Below the pieces are notes generated by a model. It had not been told where the DNA came from. It made no database searches and saw only the letters and a list, made by a program, of their open reading frames with translations. Both the position numbers and the translations under genes were made by a program. From Sanguibacter inulinus (GTDB taxonomy: Bacteria > Actinomycetota > Actinomycetes > Actinomycetales > Cellulomonadaceae), in the NCBI RefSeq assembly GCF_013415325.1, contig NZ_JACBYE010000006.1, positions 62,001-126,000 of the forward strand: 64,000 nt of DNA. The letters run 5' to 3'. Below, piece after piece: positions 43,539-50,533 of this stretch; positions within the stretch are counted from its first letter, which is position 1; every line of letters starts with the position of its first letter.

Positions 43539-43567
43539 GGGGCCCGTCGCACACAGCGGCGGGCCCC
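43539..43567 (+). terminator. 11-bp hairpin after the nuclease gene
   Basis: GGGGCCCGTCG pairs with CGGCGGGCCCC (one T-G) around seven bases. Confidence 0.7.
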
Positions 43568-43735
43568 GTCTGCGTCTCGGACCTCAGCGTCGGTCCAGGC
43601 CTGGGTCGAGGGCCCGCTCGTCGTGTCCACCCGGTACCGGACCGGGTCACGTCGCACGGTCGTGGTCTCCCGGGATCAGTCCCGGCCGGGCAGACGTCCC
43701 GCTCACGCTCCTCCCCCGGAGACGTCGCAGACGCA

Positions 43736-43767
43736 CGACGCCCGCCAGGTCTGCCTGGCGGGCGTCG
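43736..43767 (-). terminator. 14-bp perfect hairpin after pit
   Basis: CGACGCCCGCCAGG pairs with CCTGGCGGGCGTCG around TCTG, 29 bases beyond the pit stop on the minus strand. Confidence 0.78.
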
Positions 43768-43796
43768 CGCGGTGCTGGGGTCTTCGACGGTGCTGG

Positions 43797-44801
43797 TCAG
43801 CCGAGGATCGGGTGCAGGATCCAGTACATGATCGCGGCCACGAGCGCGGCTGCGGGGATCGTGAGGACCCAGGCGATCCCGATGTTCTTGGCGACCCCCC
43901 AGCGGACGGCGGAGAGACGCTTGGTCGCGCCGACACCCATGATCGCCGAGGTGATCGTGTGGGTCGTGGACACGGGCGCGTGCAGCACGAAGGCGTTGAC
44001 GTAGAGCACCACGGCCGAGACCGACTCGGCGACGAAGCCGCGGGCGGGGTCCAGCTCGATGATCTTGCGACCGAGGGTGCGCATGATGCGCCAGCCGCCG
44101 GAGTACGTGCCGAGGGAGATCGCAGCGGCGGCGGCCAGCTTGACCCACAGCGGGATGCCGTCCTCCGCGCTCGCGAAGCCGACGGTCAGCAGAGCCATGT
44201 AGATGACACCCATGGTCTTCTGCGCGTCCTGGAGACCGTGGCCGAGGGCCATCGCCGCGGCCGAGGCCGTCTGCGCGATGCGGAACCGACGGTTCGTCTT
44301 GCTCGGCGAGGCGCGGCGGAAGAGCCACAGCACGGCGACCATCACGAAGAACGCGAGGCCGAAGCCGATGAGCGGCGAGAAGATCATCGGCAGGACGACC
44401 TTGTCGACGATCGCGCTGCCGTAGATGCCGAGCCCACCCGCGAGACCTGCTCCGACGAGTCCGCCGATGAGCGCGTGGGTCGACGACGACGGGAGACCGA
44501 ACCACCAGGTGATGAGGTTCCAGGTGATCGCGCCGACCAGGGCGCAGAGGATGACGACGAGCGCCGTATGGTCAGCCGCCCCGTCGAGGTTGACGATCGA
44601 CTTCGCGATCGTCTCGGCCACCTCGGTGCCGAGCAGCGCACCGGCGAAGTTCATCACCGCGGCCATGATGAGCGCGGCACGAGGGGTCAGCGCGCGGGTC
44701 GAGACCGAGGTCGCGATCGCGTTGGCCGCATCGTGGAATCCATTGGTGTAGTCGAAGCTGAGAGCGAGCGCGACGACGACAACTACGAGCGCGACCTCCA
44801 C
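43797..44801 (-). CDS. pit: Low-affinity inorganic phosphate transporter, Pit family
   Basis: A 334-residue membrane protein with about ten hydrophobic segments. The two inverted Pit signatures are present: FDYTNGFHDAANAIATSV near residues 16-33 and VSTTHTITSAIMGVG near 277-291, with a second GHGLQDAQKTMGV. It takes up phosphate, usually as a metal complex, using the proton gradient. It starts five bases after the DUF47 stop, so the two form an operon. No second transporter subunit is expected. Confident. Confidence 0.93.
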   Translation of the reverse strand: MEVALVVVVVALALSFDYTNGFHDAANAIATSVSTRALTPRAALIMAAVMNFAGALLGTEVAETIAKSIVNLDGAADHTALVVILCALVGAITWNLITWWFGLPSSSTHALIGGLVGAGLAGGLGIYGSAIVDKVVLPMIFSPLIGFGLAFFVMVAVLWLFRRASPSKTNRRFRIAQTASAAAMALGHGLQDAQKTMGVIYMALLTVGFASAEDGIPLWVKLAAAAAISLGTYSGGWRIMRTLGRKIIELDPARGFVAESVSAVVLYVNAFVLHAPVSTTHTITSAIMGVGATKRLSAVRWGVAKNIGIAWVLTIPAAALVAAIMYWILHPILG

Positions 44802-44806
44802 CGGAG

Positions 44807-45427
44807 TCAGGACTCCTTGAGGGCGATGGTCTCGACCATGTTCGCCACGGTCTCGAACGCATCGGCTGCGGCCTCGAGGGTCTCGACGACCTCTTTGAGC
44901 TTCATCAGCTGGATGGGGTCGGCGATCTCGTCGAACATCTGCGCGAGGAGCTTGCGGTGGATCTTGTCCGCCTGGTTCTCGAGGCTGTTGACCTCGACCC
45001 AGTAGTCCGTGAGGTCACCCATCGAGCGCAGGTGCGGCATGGCGTCGGCGGTCAGCTCGGCGCAGCGCTGGAGCACCTGGATCTGGTCGGAGACACGGGC
45101 GGGGAGCTCGTCGAGCTTGTAGAGCACGATGAGGTCGCCGGCCTCCTCCATGTAGTCCATGCAGTCGTCGAGCGCCGACGCGAGCCCCGAGATGTCGTCC
45201 CTGTCGAAGGGCGTCACGAAGGTCGAGTTGAGCCGACGCATGATCGAGTGCGTCGCGTCGTCCGCGGCGTGCTCGACGTCGGACAGCTTCTTGGCGATCA
45301 CCTTGCGGCCCGGCCGGTCTGCCCCGAGCAGCTCGCTCAGCAGGTTCGCGCCGGTGACGAGGTGGCTCGCAGAGTCGGCGAGGAGATCGAAGAACGAGGT
45401 ATCGCGCGGGGTGAGGCGCAGGCGCAC
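44807..45427 (-). CDS. DUF47 / PhoU-like Pit accessory protein
   Basis: A 206-residue all-helical protein of the DUF47 (PhoU-related) family, beginning FFDLLADSASHLVTGANLL and carrying acidic helix motifs DVEHAADDATHSIM, DRDDISGLASALDDCMDYMEEA and SLENQADKIHRKLL. Such proteins are encoded directly before pit and are thought to modulate it and bind metal. GTG at 45427 follows CGGAG by eight bases. The promoter region carries several GTTCACC-like motifs. Confidence 0.88.
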   Translation of the reverse strand: MRLRLTPRDTSFFDLLADSASHLVTGANLLSELLGADRPGRKVIAKKLSDVEHAADDATHSIMRRLNSTFVTPFDRDDISGLASALDDCMDYMEEAGDLIVLYKLDELPARVSDQIQVLQRCAELTADAMPHLRSMGDLTDYWVEVNSLENQADKIHRKLLAQMFDEIADPIQLMKLKEVVETLEAAADAFETVANMVETIALKES

Positions 45428-45859
45428 AGCAGGCTCCGTTGGGGGGAAGCGACGTTAACTGACAGTGAGTGACGACAGTGCAGCAACTTGGTGAGATCGA
45501 CTGATCGTCCCCAGCGTAGGGCAGCAGTTTGGTGAACTCACAACTCCGAGGGTGTCACACGACCATACTCACGGTGAACGCACAGGTCACCGTCTGACCT
45601 GATGAGACGAAGGTCCCACTTCTTCGTGGGCCAGGGCCAGCGGCCACCCCGTGGGCCTGGGCCTCGGGAGCCGACGAGCGCCGTTGCTCGGAGGGCCGTC
45701 ATGACCGTGCCGTGGGTGGGGTGGGGACTGCGATGAGAGCTTCGAGGACGCCGGACCACGTAGCGCCTGACGGCGCGAAGGCCGCTCGTAGCGGCTTGTG
45801 TTGGAGCCCGGGGCCACAGTGGCCCGGCGTCGAGAACAAGCCTACGCGCCCTCGCGCGA
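45428..45859. other. 432-base noncoding region with PHO-like motifs and hairpins
   Basis: The left ~150 bases are the DUF47-pit promoter. From ~45600 to 45859 no open frame looks coding. Short stems are visible: GCCGCT-CGT-AGCGGC near 45781-45798 and CCGGGGCCACAGTGGCCCGG near 45808-45829. They lie beyond the stop of the minus-strand gene at 45860 and may end it or belong to a small RNA. Confidence 0.45.
45490..45579 (-). promoter_or_regulatory. Three GTTCACC-like motifs before DUF47-pit
   Basis: On the minus strand GTTCACC occurs at 45573-45579 and 45531-45537 and CTCACC at 45490-45495, spaced about 42 bases (four helical turns). TACGCT (around 45513-45518) downstream of the middle copy could be the -10, with GTTCACC in the -35 area. 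Confidence 0.45.
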
Positions 45860-46513
45860 TCATTCGAGTCGGTCGGCCCGCCACATCGTCGCGGCCTGCT
45901 CGAGCTCTTCTGCGGTGCGCGTCAGCGACGCCGCACCACGGGTCAGGCGGGTGCCCCGGTCGCTGTCGACGCGGTCGACAGCGTCGGCGTCGAAGGCCGC
46001 GCCGACCGCCAAGATCCGGCAGAACGCCGCGGCTCGCTCGAGGGCGACGGCCAGGTCCCCCGTGAAGACGCCCGACAGCACGGCGTCGGCGGCGGTCCGC
46101 ACGTCGTCGGGTCCGGGTGGGCTCACGACGCCCGCGACGACCTCGTGGACCGGCGCCGCGTCGACGCCCAGCCTGTATCGCTCCGCGACGGTCGAGGGGT
46201 CGCGACGGACCCACTCGCGCAGGACGTAGAGACGCCAGAGCGCGCCGGGGAGCGTGTCCGCGGGGCTGTCCGCCCACAGTGCCGCGACGACGTCGAGCCC
46301 TTCGTCCTCGACCAGGCGCACGAGACGCGCGACGACCTCCGGGTCTTCCTTGGCCCGCGCCTGGTGCACGATCGCGGCCGCCGTGGTGTGGGCGATCTCA
46401 CCCCGGACCGTGGGGTCGACCGACCCGGGGATCTCCTCGGCGGCGCGTGGGTCGAGCATCGCGGGGCGCCGTGGCTGCGGGCGCCCGCCGGTCGGTCGGG
46501 TCGAATCGGTCAT
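45860..46513 (-). CDS. Conserved hypothetical helical protein
   Basis: A 217-residue soluble protein, largely helical, Ala- and Arg-rich, with no signal peptide or membrane helix. Recognisable stretches are LPGALWRLYVLREWVRRDP (~88-106) and a C-terminal helix RTAEELEQAATMWRADRLE. I recall similar uncharacterised proteins in other actinobacteria but cannot name a family or function. ATG at 46513 with CAGACT six bases upstream suggests a leaderless transcript; GGAGG is also present 14 bases upstream, too far to be ideal. Divergent from the sugar porter. Confidence 0.6.
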   Translation of the reverse strand: MTDSTRPTGGRPQPRRPAMLDPRAAEEIPGSVDPTVRGEIAHTTAAAIVHQARAKEDPEVVARLVRLVEDEGLDVVAALWADSPADTLPGALWRLYVLREWVRRDPSTVAERYRLGVDAAPVHEVVAGVVSPPGPDDVRTAADAVLSGVFTGDLAVALERAAAFCRILAVGAAFDADAVDRVDSDRGTRLTRGAASLTRTAEELEQAATMWRADRLE

Positions 46514-46519
46514 CTACCC

Positions 46520-46525
46520 AGTCTG
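46520..46525 (-). promoter_or_regulatory. -10 element CAGACT of a leaderless promoter
   Basis: Reading on the minus strand, CAGACT is followed by six bases and the ATG, the same arrangement as at putA. Confidence 0.45.
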
Positions 46526-46741
46526 GTCCTCCCGCGGGCCTGCCGCCAACCGCGTGCGAGCACCGCGAGCGGTCCTTGCGCCACCCAGGTCGACGTGACG
46601 ATCGACTCACCTCGCCGACCCCATGATTCTCTGCTCGCGCCGATATCGTCTCCCGTCGTTACAGTGAAGAAGACCCGGAGGTCCTGTGGCCGCGACGCGA
46701 GCGCCGCCGGCCGCCGCGACCACGAACCAGCGGAGGCAGCG

Positions 46742-48226
46742 ATGACCACGTCGTCAGGGAAAGAGCAGGCAGGCGGGAGCGAGGTCGCTCCCGACAGCCC
46801 GGAGACCAGAGCCGCGCACCGCAAGGCGATCACCCTCGCGGTGTCCGCCGCAGTCGGAGGGTTCCTCTTCGGCTTCGACAGCTCCGTCATCAACGGAGCC
46901 GTCGACGCGATCGAGAAGGACTTCGAGCTGAGCTCGACGCTCGTCGGGTTCTCCGTCGCCGTCGCACTCCTCGGGTGCGCGCTCGGAGCCTGGTACGCCG
47001 GGCGTCTCGCGGACCGCTGGGGGCGTCCGCGGGTCATGCTCGTCGGCGCGATCATGTTCCTCGTCTCCGCCGTCGGCTGTGGTTTTGCCTTCGCCGTGTG
47101 GGACCTCATCCTCTGGCGGGTGGTCGGTGGCATCGGCATCGGCATCGCCTCGGTCGTGACCCCGGCGTACATCGCCGAGATCTCCCCGACGGCGATCCGC
47201 GGCCGCCTGGCCTCGCTCCAGCAGCTCGCCATCACCATCGGCATCTTCGCGGCGCTGCTCTCCGACCAGCTCTTCGCCGAGACCGCCGGCCCCGTCGGCG
47301 ACGGCGACCCGATCGCCCTCGGTGCGAGCCTCTTCGGCCTCGACGCGTGGCGCTGGATGTTCCTCATCGCGATCGTGCCGGCAGCCGTCTACGCCTGGGT
47401 CGCGCTCACGGTCCCCGAGTCGCCCCGCTACCTCATCGGCAAGGGCAAGATCGACGAGGCCCGCGCCGTGCTGCGCTCGGTCCTCGGCCCTGTCGACCTC
47501 GACGCCAAGGTCGACGCCATCGAGGCGTCGGTCGTGCGCGACGCGAAGCTCGAGAAGCAGGCGTCGCTCAAGGGTCCGCGCTTCGGCCTGCTGCCCATCG
47601 TCTGGGTCGGCATCCTGCTGTCGGTGTTCCAGCAGCTCGTCGGCATCAACGTGATCTTCTACTACTCCACGACGCTGTGGCGCTCGGTCGGCTTCGACGA
47701 CTCCCAGTCCTTCACGGTCTCGACGATCACCGCCGTGACGAACGTGGTCGTGACCTTCATCGCGATCGCGCTGGTCGACAAGATCGGCCGCAAGCCGCTG
47801 CTCCTCGCCGGCTCGGCCGGCATGACGGTCTCGCTCGTGATGATGGCCATCGCCTTCACCCAGTCGAGCGGCTCGGGCGACGACGTCACGCTCGCCGGTT
47901 CCTGGGGCACCATCGCGCTCATCGCGGCGAACGTCTTCGTGGTCTCCTTCGGTGCCTCGTGGGGTCCCGTCGTGTGGGTCCTGCTCGGCGAGATGTTCCC
48001 CAACCGCATCCGCGCCTCGGCCCTCGCGATCGCCGCAGCGGCGCAGTGGATCGCGAACTTCGCGATCACGGTCAGCTTCCCGCCGCTGTCGGAGAACCTC
48101 GGTCTGCCCTTCACCTACGGCATGTACGGCACCTTCGCGCTGCTGTCCTTCGTGTTCGTCCTGGCCAAGGTCAAGGAGACCCGCAACCGCGACCTCGAGG
48201 ACATGGAAGACGACGTCAAGGTCTGA
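46742..48226 (+). CDS. MFS sugar porter family transporter
   Basis: A 494-residue major facilitator with 12 predicted helices. Sugar porter signatures are clear: GRLADRWGRPRV (loop 2-3), RVVGGIGIGIASVVTPAYIAEI, PESPRYLIGKGKIDEA, the QQLVGINVIFYYS motif that lines the sugar path, DKIGRKPLL and GASWGPVVWVLLGEMFPNRIR. It is likely a proton-sugar symporter for a hexose or pentose. A ~35-residue hydrophilic N-terminus precedes helix 1. ATG at 46742 follows GGAGG. No sugar-utilisation gene is adjacent, so the substrate is open. Confidence 0.92.
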   Translation: MTTSSGKEQAGGSEVAPDSPETRAAHRKAITLAVSAAVGGFLFGFDSSVINGAVDAIEKDFELSSTLVGFSVAVALLGCALGAWYAGRLADRWGRPRVMLVGAIMFLVSAVGCGFAFAVWDLILWRVVGGIGIGIASVVTPAYIAEISPTAIRGRLASLQQLAITIGIFAALLSDQLFAETAGPVGDGDPIALGASLFGLDAWRWMFLIAIVPAAVYAWVALTVPESPRYLIGKGKIDEARAVLRSVLGPVDLDAKVDAIEASVVRDAKLEKQASLKGPRFGLLPIVWVGILLSVFQQLVGINVIFYYSTTLWRSVGFDDSQSFTVSTITAVTNVVVTFIAIALVDKIGRKPLLLAGSAGMTVSLVMMAIAFTQSSGSGDDVTLAGSWGTIALIAANVFVVSFGASWGPVVWVLLGEMFPNRIRASALAIAAAAQWIANFAITVSFPPLSENLGLPFTYGMYGTFALLSFVFVLAKVKETRNRDLEDMEDDVKV

Positions 48227-48245
48227 CGACCACCACCGCGCTCGG

Positions 48246-48290
48246 CACGCCCGCGCGCAGCACGCCCGCGCGCAGCACGCCCGCGCGCAG
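48246..48290. repeat. Three perfect copies of a 15-base unit
   Basis: The unit CACGCCCGCGCGCAG is repeated head to tail 20 bases after the sugar porter stop. Further degenerate CAGCACGTCTGCACG-like copies continue to ~48340. Confidence 0.85.
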
Positions 48291-48335
48291 CAGACCAGGT
48301 CTTCACACAGCACGTCTGCACGCAGCGCGTCTGCA

Positions 48336-48386
48336 CACAGCACAGCGGCCCGGTTCCTCGCGAGAGGACCGGGCCGCTGTGCTGTG
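48336..48386. terminator. Long hairpin between convergent genes
   Basis: About 21 base pairs join 48336-48356 with 48366-48386 (core CAGCGGCCCGGT / ACCGGGCCGCTG). It separates the convergent sugar porter and Tat-exported protein genes. Confidence 0.8.
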
Positions 48387-48423
48387 CTGCGCAGTGCTGT
48401 GCTGTGCTGTGTACAGCCTCTGT

Positions 48424-49704
48424 CTAACGGACGACCGCGAGCGGGTTCGCGCCGAGGGCCGCGAGGATCGCCCAGGCGGTCGAGCCCGTGTGCAGCGAGG
48501 CGTAGACGAGGTCGCCGAAGCCCGAGTCGAGGTCGTCCGAGGACGCCGAGGGGATGCCGAGCCCGTCCGCGTGGGGTGACGAGGCCTGCGCGACCCACAC
48601 CGAGTCGAGGAGCGCCGCCGCCCGGGCGAGGTCGCCGGAGGCGTCGCCCGTCTCGGTCGCACGGACCGTGAGGGCCGCAGCGAGGTGCGCCGTGCCCTCG
48701 AGCCACACCTTGTCGGTGCTCGCGACGTGGCACACGGTCACGCCGTGGACGTCGCCGTCGTGCGCGGCCAGGTGCTCGGCCGCCCAGTCGAGGGACCCCG
48801 CATAGGCGGGGTCACGCAGCGCGAGGTACGTCCAGGTCTGCGCGTCCTCGGCGATCGGGTGAACGTTCGGGGTCACCCCGTCGTCGATCGTCCCGACGAG
48901 GAAGTAGCCCTCCTCAGGGCGCCAGAGCGACTCGACGAAGGTCCGCGCGTCGGCGGCGCGGTCGGCCCACTCCTGGTCCGCGGTGACGCGGGCGAGAGCA
49001 CTGAAGAAGGCGTAGCAGTCGGTGTTGTGCTCGGTCGAGCGCCAGGACAGCACGCGTCCGTCTTCGCCGCGCCCTCCCGAGAAGGCCGGCAGACCGCGGT
49101 CGTCGAAGGACGTCACGACGACGGCCCGGGCGAGCGTCAGGGCGGCGACCAGGAACCTGTCGTCGTCGACGGTCGCGTGCAGGGCGAGCAGCGCGATGCC
49201 GACCCAGGCCTGGTTGCCCGTCGTGGCGGCGTGGGAGGCGATCTGCGGTCGGCCCGCGTCGTCGACCGACACGCTCGCGATGTAGGAGTTGCGGATCCGC
49301 CCGGCGAGCTCGGGGTCGCTCTCCTGGAGCGACACGAGGACGTCGCCGATGGTCGTGGCGCGCTGGACGTCGTCGGCCGTCCCGCGGGCCAGGTAGGCCA
49401 GGACGACGAGCGCGCAGTCGTAGGAGAACGCGACGTCGAAGCCGATGGACTCGAGGTAGCCGCGCGAATAGCTGCGGGGCAGCGCTCGGCTGGCGACGGG
49501 TGCCGGGGCGCCGGGGAGCACGGGCGGGGCGAGCGGCACGAGGCCGTCGAGGAAGGCGAAGGCCGCGTCGACCCCCGGGGAGGGCGCGGCGACCTCGGGG
49601 TTGCCGGCGGCTGCTGACTCAGTCCTGAGCACGTTGACGACCCAGGGCGTGGCTGCTGCGAGCGCTGCGAACTGGAGCACCGTCCGTCGTTCGATCCGTG
49701 CCAT
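48424..49704 (-). CDS. Tat-exported alpha/alpha-barrel-like protein of unknown function
   Basis: A 426-residue protein starting MARIERRTVLQFAALAAATPWVV, a twin-arginine-type signal peptide (RR at 6-7, then a hydrophobic stretch). The mature part is a series of helical hairpins with aromatic/glycine motifs (GNQAWVGIALLALH, WRSTEHNTDCYAFFSALA, AQTWTYLALRDP, LEGTAHLAAAL), a pattern seen in six-hairpin glycosidase-like (alpha/alpha) barrels. The family is not certain and I do not see a sure catalytic pair, though conserved-looking Glu/Asp/His occur in STEHNTD. ATG at 49704 follows AGGAGA. It probably folds in the cytoplasm before export, perhaps with a cofactor. Confidence 0.65.
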   Translation of the reverse strand: MARIERRTVLQFAALAAATPWVVNVLRTESAAAGNPEVAAPSPGVDAAFAFLDGLVPLAPPVLPGAPAPVASRALPRSYSRGYLESIGFDVAFSYDCALVVLAYLARGTADDVQRATTIGDVLVSLQESDPELAGRIRNSYIASVSVDDAGRPQIASHAATTGNQAWVGIALLALHATVDDDRFLVAALTLARAVVVTSFDDRGLPAFSGGRGEDGRVLSWRSTEHNTDCYAFFSALARVTADQEWADRAADARTFVESLWRPEEGYFLVGTIDDGVTPNVHPIAEDAQTWTYLALRDPAYAGSLDWAAEHLAAHDGDVHGVTVCHVASTDKVWLEGTAHLAAALTVRATETGDASGDLARAAALLDSVWVAQASSPHADGLGIPSASSDDLDSGFGDLVYASLHTGSTAWAILAALGANPLAVVR

Positions 49705-50035
49705 GTGTCTCTCCTGAGCTGCGCGCGGGCCGAGGTCGTCGTCCGCGCGCTCCTGCGGCTGTGGTGTGCATCGACGACCTATCGACAGCGCTCCGGCCGG
49801 CATGAGGTCCGAGGCGGCGGGAGGGCGGGTGGATTCTCACCTTCACCCGCCTGTCCTCGCAGGTCAGCGGGTTGTGCGGAAGATACCGCAGCCCTCGCCG
49901 CAACGCGCGGCGAGAGGGCACCTCGCCGCGGCACGACCGTCTCGGGGAGGCCCGCGGGCGGTGCGGCGGATCACACAGCAACTACTTGCATTCTGCAAGC
50001 AACGACTTAGGATGGAAGAGTTCCAAGGAGACGAC
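49705..50035. other. 331-base divergent region before marR
   Basis: It contains the start region of the Tat-exported gene, a TGCGG-AAGATA-CCGCA palindrome (49875-49890), a CTCGCCGC/GCGGCGAG-type hairpin (about 49892-49918) and the marR promoter-operator. Confidence 0.5.
49985..50013 (+). promoter_or_regulatory. marR promoter with overlapping operator
   Basis: CTTGC-ATTCT-GCAAG (49985-49999) is a perfect 5+5 palindrome over the -35 TTGCAT (49986-49991). The -10 TAGGAT (50008-50013) follows after 16 bases. This is the usual layout for MarR autorepression. Confidence 0.65.
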
Positions 50036-50533
50036 ATGATCGACAGCCATGCGGTGCAGGACATGCTCCGCGCACTCGACGAGTTCGGCCGCGCCCAGCG
50101 TGAGATCGGCGCCCGCCTCGCACGCTCGATGGACCTGCCCCGCGCAGGCATCGGCATCCTGCGCTACCTGTACGCGACCGCCGAGCCTGTCTCGGTCGGC
50201 TGCGCAGCGCAGCATCTGCGGGTGGACCTCTCGGTCGCGAGCCGCCAGGTGAGCGCCCTCGTCGATGCCGGGCTCGTGCGCCGCACGGTCGACGACGGTG
50301 ACCGCCGGTCACGCTCGATCGAGCTGACCGACCTCGGCCACGCACGCGTCGACGAGCTCAAGGAGCACATCACCGTGCTCATGACCGACATGTTCGCCGA
50401 CTGGGAACCCCACGAGCTGTCCGCAGCGACGGACCACATGGCGGCGCTCGCCCGCACGATCGCCGACCACCACAACGAGCTACCTGCCTCGCTGCAGGTC
50501 AAAGAGACGTTTGACGCAAAGGAACCCGTATGA
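50036..50533 (+). CDS. MarR-family transcriptional regulator
   Basis: A 165-residue winged-helix protein. The recognition region reads VGCAAQHLRVDLSVASRQVSALVDAGLVRR (~53-82) followed by the wing DDGDRRSRSIELTD. Terminal helices would form the dimer interface. ATG at 50036 follows AAGGAG at five bases, clearly better than the ATG at 50012. Its stop overlaps the exporter start as ATGA, so it should regulate itself and the exporter through the palindrome upstream. The inducer is unknown. Confidence 0.9.
   Translation: MIDSHAVQDMLRALDEFGRAQREIGARLARSMDLPRAGIGILRYLYATAEPVSVGCAAQHLRVDLSVASRQVSALVDAGLVRRTVDDGDRRSRSIELTDLGHARVDELKEHITVLMTDMFADWEPHELSAATDHMAALARTIADHHNELPASLQVKETFDAKEPV

Larger units (their letters stand above)
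43467..43796. other. Noncoding spacer between nuclease and pit
   Basis: The 330-base spacer between convergent genes holds an octamer tandem repeat and two strong hairpins, listed separately. The 168 bases between the hairpins show nothing recognisable. Confidence 0.6.

Noticed and set aside
45712-46065. A 117-codon plus-strand open frame after the pit region
   Set aside because: It runs into the antisense of the 45860 gene, has no ribosome site and no recognisable content.
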